NCBI RefSeq assembly: GCF_001439605.1
Contig: NZ_LMBX01000005.1
Coordinates: 1-64,000, forward strand
DNA from: Cytobacillus praedii
Lineage (GTDB): Bacteria > Bacillota > Bacilli > Bacillales > Cytobacillaceae
DNA length: 64,000 nucleotides
Direction: 5' to 3'
In this document: positions 35,816-45,993 of the stretch, piece by piece
How positions within the stretch are numbered: position 1 is the stretch's first letter
Layout of the letters: each line of letters begins with the position of its first letter
Notes under the pieces: model-generated
What the model saw: only the letters and a program-made list of their open reading frames with translations
Databases searched by the model: none
What the model was told of the DNA's origin: nothing
Position numbers and translations under genes: made by a program

Positions 35816-38005
35816 ATGAAAGTGTTAATTACAGGCGGATATGGTTTTATAGGTTCTTTTGTTTCAGAGAAATTTTATCGGGAAGGGCATGAAGTCCACA
35901 TTCTTGATAATCTATCTACTGGAAAAAAGAGCAATGTTCAATTCCGCCATCAATCCTATCTTCTTAATATTGAAGATGAACAATGTGAACAAGTGTTTAG
36001 AACGAATAAATTTGATGCTGTGATTCATTTGGCTGCACAAGTTGATGTCGAAAAGTCTATTCTCAGTCCAGCAGCAGATTCAAAAATAAATGTTATGGGT
36101 CTGGTAAACATCCTACAGCTGTCCAGTAAATATAATGTTTCAAAGTTTGTATTTGCATCTTCAGCTGCAGTATATGGGGATAATAAGGAAGTTCCCTTAA
36201 ATGAGGAATCTTCCTGTGAACCTTCCTCCCCATATGGCATCAATAAAAAGCTTGGGGAGTACTATTGTCAAAAGTGGAATGACTTATACCAGCTTGATTC
36301 GACATGTTTTCGCTTTTCAAATGTGTACGGACCGAAACAGGGGACAAGAGGAGAAGGCGGTGTCATCTCCATTTTCGCCAAAAAAATATTGAATAATGAC
36401 TCATTAGATATTTTTGGTGATGGCACTCAGACGAGGGACTTTATATATGTAGAAGATGTGGCGGAGGCCATTTATCGGGCTTTATTAAGTAATGTAACCG
36501 GATTAATGAATCTTTCAACGAATACAGAAACGAGTATTAATCAGCTAATCAATCATTTTAAAGAAATCGCTGCATTGCCTGAAATTATTTATAAACCTTC
36601 AAGATTAGGAGATATTAAATATTCACGACTTGATAATCAGAAGGTGAAACGAGAGGTAGACTGGAGTCCGAAATATTCTTTAGAGGAAGGGTTAAACCGA
36701 ACATATAAATGGTTTGCCGCAGAAAAAAGTGCTGCATTAAATGAGAATGTTCGTGAAGATAAAGGACCTGAGCCGGCAGCTTTTAATGTTTTACATTCAG
36801 AAAAAAGGTATCTTCCGTACATTGAAAATATCATTTTATTTATTATTCTTGCTGCTCTCCATCTTAAAGTGGGAGATTTTTTATTCAACATTGATTTCTT
36901 ACTTTTATATATTCTTTCTGCTGGAATTATTTTTGGAAAAGTACAGGCTTTAATTGGTTGTGGGCTAGCCGTTCTATTATATAGCTGGCAAGGATTAATG
37001 AACGGGAGAGAAGTCGTGTCGTTGTTTACCGATCATACAACGTTAATTCAATTTGCCGTTTATTTATTCGTAGCCCTTCTCGTTGGTTATGTAATTGATC
37101 GAAAGCATTTAAGAGAGGAAACAGCTAAAAGTGAATTGCAGCTATTTCGAGAAAAGTACCAATTGCTTGATGATATTTATACGGAGACTCGCAAAGTAAA
37201 GGACGAATTACAAACACAAATTCTTTATTCTGAAGATAGTGTTGGAGAAATTTATTCTATTATTAAAAAGATAGATAGCCTCGAACCTGATGATGTGTTC
37301 AATGGCGTTATTAGTGTACTTGAACAAATTATGAAGACGAAGGAAGCATCTATCTATCTAGTTGGTCAAGGGAATCGTTATTTACGACTAGTTTCAAAGT
37401 CCAATGTTGAACATTCTCAATTTCCAACTTCGATAGAGGTCATTCCGAATAGTCCTTATGCAAGAGCAATTGAAGACAATAAAGCTTTTATTAATCGAGA
37501 ATTGGATCCTAATTTTCCAATGATGATTGCTCCAATTTGGAAAGAAAATCGTGCAGTTGCTGTTATATGTACAAATGAGATGAATTTTGACCATCTAACC
37601 TTATATCATGAGAACCTCTTTCATGTTGTGACCAATTTAATTACTGCATCTGTTACAAGGGCCTATGAGCATGTCAGTGCGACCCATCATGAGCGTTATA
37701 TTGTTGGGACGAGCATATTAAAACCGGAATATTTTAAAAGAGCTGTAGAAAGTAAGAAAAAAGCACAGGAACAGCTAAATATTCCCTATTACTTATTGCG
37801 AATTGTTCCTATTGATAATATGGAGAATTTAATTAAGAGAATACATGCAACATTAAGAGATACTGACAATATAGGTAAGGATGAAAATGACTCCTACTGG
37901 ATTCTTCTTTCTAATACGGATAAAGAGAATGCAAAAGCAGTGATCAATCGTATTCAAAAAATTATTGATCAACACCAGTGTAAAGAGGGAGAAGTTCATG
38001 TTTAG
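35816..38005 (+). CDS. pelD: PelX-PelD fusion: UDP-sugar 4-epimerase joined to the c-di-GMP receptor of Pel synthesis
   Basis: A 729-residue two-part protein. Residues 1-305 are a complete extended SDR epimerase: NAD site ITGGYGFIGSF, DAVIHLAAQVDVEKS, active-site SSAAVYGD and SPYGINKK (Tyr near 140), FGDGTQTRDFIYVEDV. This part should make UDP-GalNAc from UDP-GlcNAc, the Pel precursor (as PelX). Residues about 335-425 hold four transmembrane helices, about 470-600 a GAF domain, and about 610-729 a degenerate GGDEF domain. There the active loop is ENDSY (690-694) but the inhibitory-site motif RDTD (681-684) sits exactly five residues before it. That is the PelD layout, which binds c-di-GMP to switch on Pel synthesis. 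First gene of the operon; overlaps pelE by 8 bases. Confidence 0.85.
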   Translation: MKVLITGGYGFIGSFVSEKFYREGHEVHILDNLSTGKKSNVQFRHQSYLLNIEDEQCEQVFRTNKFDAVIHLAAQVDVEKSILSPAADSKINVMGLVNILQLSSKYNVSKFVFASSAAVYGDNKEVPLNEESSCEPSSPYGINKKLGEYYCQKWNDLYQLDSTCFRFSNVYGPKQGTRGEGGVISIFAKKILNNDSLDIFGDGTQTRDFIYVEDVAEAIYRALLSNVTGLMNLSTNTETSINQLINHFKEIAALPEIIYKPSRLGDIKYSRLDNQKVKREVDWSPKYSLEEGLNRTYKWFAAEKSAALNENVREDKGPEPAAFNVLHSEKRYLPYIENIILFIILAALHLKVGDFLFNIDFLLLYILSAGIIFGKVQALIGCGLAVLLYSWQGLMNGREVVSLFTDHTTLIQFAVYLFVALLVGYVIDRKHLREETAKSELQLFREKYQLLDDIYTETRKVKDELQTQILYSEDSVGEIYSIIKKIDSLEPDDVFNGVISVLEQIMKTKEASIYLVGQGNRYLRLVSKSNVEHSQFPTSIEVIPNSPYARAIEDNKAFINRELDPNFPMMIAPIWKENRAVAVICTNEMNFDHLTLYHENLFHVVTNLITASVTRAYEHVSATHHERYIVGTSILKPEYFKRAVESKKKAQEQLNIPYYLLRIVPIDNMENLIKRIHATLRDTDNIGKDENDSYWILLSNTDKENAKAVINRIQKIIDQHQCKEGEVHV

Positions 38006-38885
38006 TGCTTTATTGGTATATTACCTTGCTGCTGCTATCTATCTGGTGATTGAATATCGCAAAAGTAAAAGAAACGTTGCTGTTAAGTTGATGATTACGT
38101 TTTTCTGCCCCTTTGTTGGCTTCAGTATTTTGTATTTTATGTTCCGTAAATGGACGAATGAAGAACAAATCATTCCAGATGGATTAATAAAAAAGGAAAA
38201 TGAGCAATTTGAAATTTTACAAAAGATAGATGTGGATAAAGAGACAAGCATTGTTCCTATGAAGGATGCCTTACTTCTAAATGATAATCAGACAAAACGA
38301 AGGATGTTATTGGATTTATTGAAAAATGAAACATTTAATCGAATTGAAATCTTGCAAACAGCACTCCAAAATGACGACACAGAAACATCACATTATGCTG
38401 CTGCTGCAATACAGGATATAAAAGGCAAGCTGTTAAATTCCATTGGGGAGATGGAGTATCAAGTAGAAGAAAATCCAAATGACTTGAAGCTTTTGATTTC
38501 ATTTGGACAAGTGACTAAATCCTATTTAAGTACAGGTTTCTTAGATAAACGAACTGTAAAACAATATTCCTATCGATATTCACAAATTATGGAAAGTATT
38601 ATTGAAAAGAATCCAAAAGAAAAAGAATTTTATATTGAGAAAATTAATTGTGACCTCCTGCTGGGAGAGCTTGAAACAGCGAAAAAATATAGCCAATTCT
38701 TTTTACAGCACTGTCCAAATGAAGAGGATGCCTATTTTATGTCAATGAAACTCTATTACACAATTAAGGATGAATTAAAATTTCAAGAGGTTTTACAATT
38801 GCTTAGGCAGTCACCGGTTAGATTAACTCCTCAAGGTTTAAACAAAATAAGATTTTGGTTGCATGGTGGGACAAATGGATTATAA
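37998..38885 (+). CDS. pelE: PelE, membrane/TPR component of Pel synthase
   Basis: A 295-residue protein with two N-terminal hydrophobic helices (residues 1-20 and about 30-50), then a helical repeat region with TPR character (LETAKKYSQFFLQHCPNEEDAY near the C-terminus). PelE links PelD to PelF in the membrane complex; position between pelD and pelA is diagnostic more than its sequence, which varies widely. ATG 37998 follows AGAGGGAG and overlaps the end of the pelX-D gene. Confidence 0.75.
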   Translation: MFSALLVYYLAAAIYLVIEYRKSKRNVAVKLMITFFCPFVGFSILYFMFRKWTNEEQIIPDGLIKKENEQFEILQKIDVDKETSIVPMKDALLLNDNQTKRRMLLDLLKNETFNRIEILQTALQNDDTETSHYAAAAIQDIKGKLLNSIGEMEYQVEENPNDLKLLISFGQVTKSYLSTGFLDKRTVKQYSYRYSQIMESIIEKNPKEKEFYIEKINCDLLLGELETAKKYSQFFLQHCPNEEDAYFMSMKLYYTIKDELKFQEVLQLLRQSPVRLTPQGLNKIRFWLHGGTNGL

Positions 38886-40710
38886 ATTCAAACTAGGAAA
38901 ATCAATATACCTTGTTATCATGTTTGTATTAATTATTGGCCTGTTTCTTGGGATATTTAACTCAAATTATATTCTTAAGTATTTGCCTAATAAGACTGTG
39001 ATTGGTGTGAATGACGGTGAATCAAGCATCACAAGGCTGTCAGATGATACATTGAAAGGACTAAATGAAGACGAGTATTTAATTCTCTATAATGAAGAGG
39101 ATTCTTCAAGTATTCAGTTGAAGGAAAATATTTTACAAACACTCGCCTATATGAAGAAAAAGGCAAAGGCTGTTACAATTGCGGATGTTACTGATACATT
39201 TGATCAATATAAGAATGTTGTCATTACATTTGAAGAAGTAAGTGCCTTGCCAAATATTCCTGTGCTTGAAGAATATACGGCTAAAGGCGGGAGTGTATTT
39301 TTCGCTATTCGTCCAGAAATTAAAAACTCCTTGTACAACTTATATCGAAAATTAGGAATTTATGAGATTGGAGAATTTATCACGCCAAATGGGTTGAAAC
39401 TCACTTCCAATCTATTAATTAAGCAAGATCAGATGGTTATGAAAAAAGGAGAGATTCCAGATAACTCCTCCTTATCAGTCGGTTTAGACGACCGATCAAT
39501 AGTATATGCAGAATCCATTGATCATATTCCATTGTTATGGGACACAACATATAAAAAAGGGAAATTTATGGTCTTCAATGGAACGATGCTTGAAACAAGA
39601 GAAAATAGAGGGCTAATAACAGGCGCTTTTAGTCTATTGAATGAGGATTTTATTTATCCAATTATGGACATGAAGGTAGTATATATTGATGATTTTCCAG
39701 CACCTATCCCAGAAGGGAAGAACAAGATTATCTATGAAGAGTATCGGAGAGATACACCTAGTTTTTATCAGGATATTTGGTGGCCAGAAATGCAGAAGCT
39801 TGCCGCTAAATATGATGTGAAATATACAGGTCTTGTCATTCAATCTTATGATGATAAAGTTACTCCTCCATTTAAAAAAGAAGATCAAAATCGTAATTCA
39901 TTTGTTCAATTTGGACGTGAGCTGCTAAAAATGGGAGGAGAAATTGGTATACATGGCTATAACCATCAATCATTAACGGTAAATGCGAAAGCTGTTGAAG
40001 ATTTAGGTTATCATGCATGGAAAAATCAGGAAGACATGGAGACATCATTAAATACAGTAGAAAATTATGTAAGAGAGATCTTCCCTAATTACGAAATTAA
40101 AACGTATGTGCCTCCTTCCAATCGGATTGACCACGTAGGGGAAGCAGCACTGAGAAATGCGATTCCATCGATTAGTGTTCTGTCATCCATGTATATTCCG
40201 GATAGCGTAAATTATACAACAGTTCATGAATTTGACCAGGGAGAAACGTTCATCCACTTTCCAAGAATCACATCTGGGTATGAATATACGAAGAAGAAGA
40301 AGTGGGCAATGGCAAATGCTGTGACATCGCTTGGTGTTTTTTCTCACTTTATCCATCCTGATGATATTTTGGATGATGACCGTTCATCGAAAAAAAAATG
40401 GAGCAGGCTTGGGAAGGAATATAATCGTTTTATGCGAGAAGTCCATACTGATTATCCTTGGCTATCAAGCATGACTGCAAGAAATGCAGGGGAACAGCTA
40501 ACCAACTATAAACAAGCAGATGTATATATTGACGAGAAGAAAGATCGCTTATCAGTCCAAATAGATAAATTTCCTGGTGAAATGCATTTTATCCTGCGAA
40601 CAAAGAAGAAAATTGGGAAGCTGACAAATTGCGAAGTAGAAAAAATAGATGAAGGTGTGTACTTCGTGAAAGCGAAAAAAGCATCAATTGAGTTAGGGTT
40701 GGTTGAGTAA
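38875..40710 (+). CDS. pelA: PelA deacetylase (PelA-DA type, DUF2194), no hydrolase domain
   Basis: A 611-residue protein with one N-terminal membrane anchor (about residues 10-30), a flavodoxin/Rossmann-like region (about 40-240), and a carbohydrate-esterase-like domain with VYIDDFPAP (about 268-276) and HGYNHQ (about 360-365) as the metal-binding Asp/His residues. It should de-N-acetylate the nascent GalNAc-containing polymer outside the membrane. Proteobacterial PelA starts with a glycan hydrolase domain; that part is absent here, as in the Gram-positive pelDEA(DA)FG clusters. A hydrolase of that kind is encoded separately at 46725. Start ATG 38875, overlapping pelE by 11 bases. Confidence 0.8.
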   Translation: MDYKFKLGKSIYLVIMFVLIIGLFLGIFNSNYILKYLPNKTVIGVNDGESSITRLSDDTLKGLNEDEYLILYNEEDSSSIQLKENILQTLAYMKKKAKAVTIADVTDTFDQYKNVVITFEEVSALPNIPVLEEYTAKGGSVFFAIRPEIKNSLYNLYRKLGIYEIGEFITPNGLKLTSNLLIKQDQMVMKKGEIPDNSSLSVGLDDRSIVYAESIDHIPLLWDTTYKKGKFMVFNGTMLETRENRGLITGAFSLLNEDFIYPIMDMKVVYIDDFPAPIPEGKNKIIYEEYRRDTPSFYQDIWWPEMQKLAAKYDVKYTGLVIQSYDDKVTPPFKKEDQNRNSFVQFGRELLKMGGEIGIHGYNHQSLTVNAKAVEDLGYHAWKNQEDMETSLNTVENYVREIFPNYEIKTYVPPSNRIDHVGEAALRNAIPSISVLSSMYIPDSVNYTTVHEFDQGETFIHFPRITSGYEYTKKKKWAMANAVTSLGVFSHFIHPDDILDDDRSSKKKWSRLGKEYNRFMREVHTDYPWLSSMTARNAGEQLTNYKQADVYIDEKKDRLSVQIDKFPGEMHFILRTKKKIGKLTNCEVEKIDEGVYFVKAKKASIELGLVE

Positions 40711-42137
40711 TGAAAATATGCATCATTGCAGAAGGCTCCTATCCATATGTAACTGGTGGAGTTTCAAGCTGGATTCAAACGATAGTAACGAATATGCAGG
40801 ACCATGAGTTTATTATTTATTCGATTGGCGCCGAAAAAAAAGCAAAGGGAAAGTTCAAGTATCAGCTTCCACCTAATATCAATTTTGTGGAGGAAGTATT
40901 TTTAGATGACTTTACTGAGGAAGAAAACAAATGGGGCCGCGATTATAAACTGACGGCAAAAGAGAAAAAAGCGCTTAAATCGTTATTAGATAGCAGGCAG
41001 CCTGACTGGAATACACTGTTGTCTATGTTTTCAGGGGAAAGGATTGATTCAGCAGTAAATTTCTTAAAAAGCAAGGATTTCTTTGATATCGTACATGAAA
41101 TTTGCTTGGAAAAATATGAACAAGTTCCGTTTACAGATATGTTTTGGTCGATGAGGTCTATGGTTTTGCCTTTGTTTATTTGTATTAAGCATCCGCTCCC
41201 AGAAGCAGATCTTTATCATAGTGTTTCAACAGGATATGCAGGAGTGCTTGGCAGCTTAGGAAAGTATATGTATCAGAAACCCTTTCTGTTAACCGAACAT
41301 GGGATATATACGAGAGAAAGAGAAGAAGAAATCATTAAAGCCCAATGGGTAAAAGGGTTCTTTAAAGATTTATGGATTCAATATTTTTACAATATGTCCA
41401 CATGTGCCTATGATACAGCAGACAAAGTGATTTCATTATTTCAAAAGAATATGGAAATACAAGAAGAACTAGGATGTGCTTCCAGCAAAATATCCATCAT
41501 TCCAAATGGGGTGAATTTCGAGGATTATCAGCAGCTTCCTGCTAGAAATTCATTTAATGAGAACGGAATAAATATTGGTGCGATTGTGCGTGTTGTCCCA
41601 ATTAAGGATATAAAAACAATGATTCAAAGTTTTGCCATTGTAAAACAGGAACTGCAAGATGCAAAATTCTTCATTTTGGGTCCAACCGATGAGGATGAGG
41701 AATACTATCAGGAATGCATCCGACTAGTCGAAAACTTAATGATAGAAGATGTGATATTTACCGGTGAGGTTAATGTTCGAGATTACATTAATCAAATGGA
41801 TGTTCTCGTTCTATCAAGTATTAGTGAAGGGCAGCCGCTCGTCTTATTAGAAGGAATGGCTTGTGGGAAGCCCTTTGTTGCAACAGATGTTGGCAATTGT
41901 AAAGGGATACTGTTGGGTGAAAGTGATGATTTAGGTCAAGCAGGGATCATTGTACCCGTTATGCAATATGTTGAAATGGCAAGGGCTATTATCCTTTTAT
42001 GTAAAGATAATCGGAAGCGAAAGAAAATGGGGAATATCGGTCGAGAAAGAGCGGCGAATTTTTATACGAAGAAAAGCTTTATTGATCAATACAAACAACT
42101 TTATAAAGATATGGTGGATAGGATATGGCAGGAATAG
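40710..42137 (+). CDS. pelF: PelF glycosyltransferase (GT4)
   Basis: A 475-residue cytosolic GT-B glycosyltransferase. The N-terminus ICIIAEGSYPYVTGGVSSWI and the C-terminal ISEGQPLVLLEGMACGKPFV (about residues 372-392, with the E-x7-E pair) are PelF hallmarks. It polymerises UDP-linked hexosamine into the Pel chain at the membrane complex. The start overlaps the pelA stop (TAATG). Confidence 0.9.
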   Translation: MKICIIAEGSYPYVTGGVSSWIQTIVTNMQDHEFIIYSIGAEKKAKGKFKYQLPPNINFVEEVFLDDFTEEENKWGRDYKLTAKEKKALKSLLDSRQPDWNTLLSMFSGERIDSAVNFLKSKDFFDIVHEICLEKYEQVPFTDMFWSMRSMVLPLFICIKHPLPEADLYHSVSTGYAGVLGSLGKYMYQKPFLLTEHGIYTREREEEIIKAQWVKGFFKDLWIQYFYNMSTCAYDTADKVISLFQKNMEIQEELGCASSKISIIPNGVNFEDYQQLPARNSFNENGINIGAIVRVVPIKDIKTMIQSFAIVKQELQDAKFFILGPTDEDEEYYQECIRLVENLMIEDVIFTGEVNVRDYINQMDVLVLSSISEGQPLVLLEGMACGKPFVATDVGNCKGILLGESDDLGQAGIIVPVMQYVEMARAIILLCKDNRKRKKMGNIGRERAANFYTKKSFIDQYKQLYKDMVDRIWQE

Positions 42138-43513
42138 GTTTTCAATTAAAAAAAATGTTCAATGAACGAGGGCTTTTGGCGAATGTACGTGCATATAGCT
42201 ATTCTGCAATCGTTACAGTTGGGCCGCTTGCATTATGTATTTTACTCATGACTGTTGCACAGCAGCTCCTTATTTCTGTAAATACACCATATGCTGAAAG
42301 AGAATTGTTTTTGGCCGCCACACAATATGCATTGATTTTTTCTCAGATTATCACAGGGGGCTTTAACTTAATCGTATCAAGGTATGTAGCAGATCAACTA
42401 TTCTTAGAAAAATTTGAGAATATTTTAGCATCCATGTTCGGGGTGATTTCGATATGTGTGTTACTCGGGGGCATCAGTGCATTCGTATTTTTTTCTTTTT
42501 CTCCACTAGATCTAACGTTCAAAATTGTTGCTTACATTCTTTTTGTTGAATTAATTATTATCTGGATCCAATGTATGTATGTTTCTGCATTGAAAGATTA
42601 TATGAAAATAGTAAAAAGTTTTTTTATCGGTGTTTTTATTTCAGGTTTGGCTGTTTTTATCTGTATTAAGTTTCTTCAAATTTATAGTGCAACTGCAATG
42701 ATGATTTGTTTGGACATCGGCTTCTTTTTCATGCTGATAAAGTTTACGCAGTATATACGTGATTTCTTTAAAGTGAATAATTTCAAATACTTTCTTTTTT
42801 TATCGTATATAAAGAAGTATCCCTTGTTATTTATATGCGGGTTTTTATATACATTGGGGCTCTATGGCCATAATTTTATTGTTTGGCAGGGAAAGCACCA
42901 GCATGTCGTTGAAAATACATTTGTGATAGCTCCTTTTTATGATGTGCCTGTGTTCTTTGCTTATTTAAGTATTCTGCCAGCGATGGTGTTATTTGTAGTT
43001 ACAGTTGAGACAAACTTTTATGAAGCATATAAAGCCTACTATAATCGAATTTTAAATTCATTTCCTTTGAAGGAAATCCTATCCGCCAAAAGGGATATGT
43101 TTAAGGTATTGTCGCTCGAACTTTCCTTTATAGCAGAAATGCAATTATTTGTTGCTGTTTGCTCGATTGCAATAGGGCTGAAATTCCTTCCATTATTAGG
43201 AATGACCTATGACCAAATTCAACTTTTTATTATTTTTGTTCTTGGCTTTTTATTTTTTATCATTATGTATACCGTCGTTCTTCTGCTTCTTTATTATGAT
43301 GATCAAAAAGGAGCCAGCTGGACAACTGCGATATATACAGTAGGGAGTATGCTAATTACATTTATTTTCTTTTATATCGGAAATTATGGCTTTCCGATAT
43401 TTATAGCTGCATTCATCAGCTTACTATTTGGTTTATGGAAATTAACTAAATACTTAAATAGGATAGACTATTACACGTTTTGCTCACAGCCGCTTGTACC
43501 TAAGAAAAAATAA
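42125..43513 (+). CDS. pelG: PelG, Pel polysaccharide membrane transporter
   Basis: A 462-residue protein with about 12 membrane helices and the PelG-typical N-terminus MAGIGFQLKKMFNERGLL. PelG is a MOP-superfamily-like exporter that moves the polymer across the membrane with PelD, PelE and PelF. It overlaps pelF by 13 bases, so it is translationally coupled. Confidence 0.9.
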   Translation: MAGIGFQLKKMFNERGLLANVRAYSYSAIVTVGPLALCILLMTVAQQLLISVNTPYAERELFLAATQYALIFSQIITGGFNLIVSRYVADQLFLEKFENILASMFGVISICVLLGGISAFVFFSFSPLDLTFKIVAYILFVELIIIWIQCMYVSALKDYMKIVKSFFIGVFISGLAVFICIKFLQIYSATAMMICLDIGFFFMLIKFTQYIRDFFKVNNFKYFLFLSYIKKYPLLFICGFLYTLGLYGHNFIVWQGKHQHVVENTFVIAPFYDVPVFFAYLSILPAMVLFVVTVETNFYEAYKAYYNRILNSFPLKEILSAKRDMFKVLSLELSFIAEMQLFVAVCSIAIGLKFLPLLGMTYDQIQLFIIFVLGFLFFIIMYTVVLLLLYYDDQKGASWTTAIYTVGSMLITFIFFYIGNYGFPIFIAAFISLLFGLWKLTKYLNRIDYYTFCSQPLVPKKK

Positions 43514-43563
43514 AACAATTTTAATTTAGAATATAAGAGTTGTGAGTTGGAGGAATTGGAAAG

Positions 43564-45255
43564 ATGAAAAAATATACAGTATGGTTATCTCTAATCACTC
43601 TCATGCTGATGATCTCAGGATGTTCGAAAGATCCTTCACCACTTAAAGAAGAAATAAATGGAGTGGAGCAAATTCATGAAAACAGTGAGGCTAAAGCATT
43701 CGGTGAGGATGAAAGGTTATATGAATTTGATAAAAAGGATTCTGTGGTTACTTTTTACATTACCATTGGGAATGAAAATGAAGCCTCTTTTTATGAGTTA
43801 AATAATTGGTATAGTATCCATAATAGCGATACAACCTCTCCAAAACTGGATATTATGATTCAGGAAGGGACAGAGAAAGGGATCAAAGAGGGCTTGTTCG
43901 GTTTTGACGAAACAGAAATGAATGCATCTATTCAGTTGCGGGGAAAATCTACTCGAGTCGCTGCCCAAAAATCGTTCAAAATAAAATTATTTGATAGCGC
44001 TGGACTCTGGAGAGGTCAAAAAACGTTAAATTTAAATAAACATCCATATGATGCTTCAAGAGTACGCAATAAGCTTTCGTTTGATTATTTCACGAAAATT
44101 CCTGGTTTGACAAGTATGCGTACACAGTTTGTTCATTTATATGTTAAGGATTTAACGAATAAAGATTCGAAAGGAACATTTGTAGACTACGGGTTGTACA
44201 CACAGATTGAACAGGCGAATGAACGCTTTCTTGCAGCGCATGGGCTCGATTCTAATGGAAATCTCTATAAAGCTACGAATTTTGAGTTTTTCCGCTATCC
44301 TGACCAATTGAAACTAGAAACGGATTCAGCATTTAATAAAATGGAATTTGAAAAGATATTAGAAAACAAAGGGAGCAATGACAACCGTAAATTACTAGCT
44401 ATGTTAGATGATGTAAACAATTATTCGTTGAATATTAATGAGGTAGTTGAGAAGCATTTTGATAAAGAAAACTATTTAACTTGGGTAGCAACAAACATCC
44501 TTATGGGAAATAGTGATGTAACAACACAGAACTTTTATTTGTATTGTCCTTCTAATTCAGAAAAATGGTACTTTCTCCCTTGGGATTATGATGGGGCTTG
44601 GAGGTCTTCACCTACTGTGGAACAGCATTCTGATCTGGCAGATTGGCAGGATGGTTTATCAAATTATTGGGGGTCAGTTCTTCATAAACGATTCTTCAAG
44701 GATTCAAAAAATGTAGAAGTATTATCAAAGAAAATTGAAGATCTTACATCTATTATTAACCCGGAAAACACAAAGAAATTATTAGATGAGTACTATCCAA
44801 CAGTAAGTCAATTTGTGAAAAATTCACCAGATAAAGATTTTTTAGATATAGAGATAGCAGAATATGATGATGTATATTATGGAATTGTAAATGAATCACT
44901 GATTAATAAGGAAATTTACTACAAAAATCTCGAGAAACCGATGCCATTTTTCTTAGATGATCGAGAAGTTGAGAATAAGCATTATACTTTTACATGGGAT
45001 CCATCTTATGATATCCAAGGTGATGATTTATTTTATACGCTGCAAATTAGTACTGACCCGTCATTTACGCATATCATTCATGAACAAAACGATATGATTG
45101 AAACAGAATTTACTTATCAATTACCTAAAGGAACTTATTATTGGCGGGTGATTGCAAAAGACTCAAAGGGGAATGTGCAAACTGCCTTTGATTTATACGA
45201 GGACGAAGATGGAACAAAGTATTTTGGGGTCAAAAAAATTATCATTAATGAATGA
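43564..45255 (+). CDS. CotH-kinase-domain lipoprotein
   Basis: A 563-residue lipoprotein: signal peptide with lipobox ISGC (Cys at residue 20), then a CotH kinase domain. Visible CotH motifs are IQLRGKSTRVAAQKSFKIKL (near 120-140), a long middle part with YGLYTQIEQANERFL, and the metal-binding FLPWDYDGAWR (about 335-346). A C-terminal Ig/FN3-like domain (about 460-560, FTWDPSYDIQ...YYWRVIAKDSKGN) follows. CotH proteins are secreted atypical kinases; B. subtilis CotH phosphorylates spore coat proteins. Here it is exported and sits 50 bases behind pelG without a terminator, followed by VTC and DUF4956 genes, so a role on the exopolysaccharide or its anchoring is more likely than in spores. Confidence 0.85.
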   Translation: MKKYTVWLSLITLMLMISGCSKDPSPLKEEINGVEQIHENSEAKAFGEDERLYEFDKKDSVVTFYITIGNENEASFYELNNWYSIHNSDTTSPKLDIMIQEGTEKGIKEGLFGFDETEMNASIQLRGKSTRVAAQKSFKIKLFDSAGLWRGQKTLNLNKHPYDASRVRNKLSFDYFTKIPGLTSMRTQFVHLYVKDLTNKDSKGTFVDYGLYTQIEQANERFLAAHGLDSNGNLYKATNFEFFRYPDQLKLETDSAFNKMEFEKILENKGSNDNRKLLAMLDDVNNYSLNINEVVEKHFDKENYLTWVATNILMGNSDVTTQNFYLYCPSNSEKWYFLPWDYDGAWRSSPTVEQHSDLADWQDGLSNYWGSVLHKRFFKDSKNVEVLSKKIEDLTSIINPENTKKLLDEYYPTVSQFVKNSPDKDFLDIEIAEYDDVYYGIVNESLINKEIYYKNLEKPMPFFLDDREVENKHYTFTWDPSYDIQGDDLFYTLQISTDPSFTHIIHEQNDMIETEFTYQLPKGTYYWRVIAKDSKGNVQTAFDLYEDEDGTKYFGVKKIIINE

Positions 45256-45274
45256 TACTAAAGGGAAGTAAAGG

Positions 45275-45973
45275 ATGAAAAAGTTACGGCATGAGTTGAA
45301 GTTTTATATTAATGTCAGTGAGTATGAAATTTTAAGAAAAAAATTACAGATAGTGTTGAAAAAAGACGAGAATATGGTGAATGAAGAGGGTTATCACATT
45401 CGAAGTCTTTATTTTGATAATGTGTATGATAGTGATTTATTCGAGAAGAATTATGGCATTTACAAGAGGAAAAAGTTTCGGGTCCGCATTTATAATCAAA
45501 GTGATCAAATCATCAAACTAGAAAAAAAGAATCGTTATGGAGAAATGATAAACAAAGAATCCATATCCATTTCTAGGGACGAATATGAGCGGTTATTAAT
45601 GTGGGATTATGATTTTTTGCTGGATAAAAAAACAAGCGCTGCAAAGGACTTTTACCTATTTATGAGGACTCAGCATATGTCTCCTAAAATCATTGTCGAT
45701 TATGTAAGAGAGGCTTATATGGAAAATATTGAGGATGTAAGAATAACCTTTGATAAGTATTTAAGTGCTGCTATTAATTCAATCGATATCTTTGAAAAAG
45801 ATATGGTTACCATTGAAGCACTGAATGAACCATTAATGATTATGGAAGTGAAATTTAATTCTTATTTGCCTGACTATATTCGAGATATTCTTCAGCTCGA
45901 TAGCCATCAGCGTTCGGCCATTTCTAAGTACGTTATTTGCCGGGAAGCAGGCATGACCTATTATAAGCAATAG
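45275..45973 (+). CDS. VTC-domain (polyphosphate polymerase-like) protein
   Basis: A 232-residue soluble tunnel-fold protein. The basic and acidic residues of the VTC active site are all visible: RHELKF at the start, IRSLYFD, KKFRVRIYN, IKLEKKNRYG, DYVREAY, MEVKFNSYLP and SAISKYVICR. Yeast Vtc4 makes polyphosphate from ATP with this fold; bacterial copies in CotH/DUF4956 sets have no proven product. 19 bases after the CotH gene, 20 bases before the DUF4956 gene. Confidence 0.8.
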   Translation: MKKLRHELKFYINVSEYEILRKKLQIVLKKDENMVNEEGYHIRSLYFDNVYDSDLFEKNYGIYKRKKFRVRIYNQSDQIIKLEKKNRYGEMINKESISISRDEYERLLMWDYDFLLDKKTSAAKDFYLFMRTQHMSPKIIVDYVREAYMENIEDVRITFDKYLSAAINSIDIFEKDMVTIEALNEPLMIMEVKFNSYLPDYIRDILQLDSHQRSAISKYVICREAGMTYYKQ

Positions 45974-45993
45974 AGTAGAGAGGAAACATATAT

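Noticed and set aside
43564-45255. Spore coat protein H proper
   Set aside because: The CotH kinase domain is real, but the lipobox, the C-terminal Ig-like domain and the pel/VTC/DUF4956 neighbours argue against the spore coat role.
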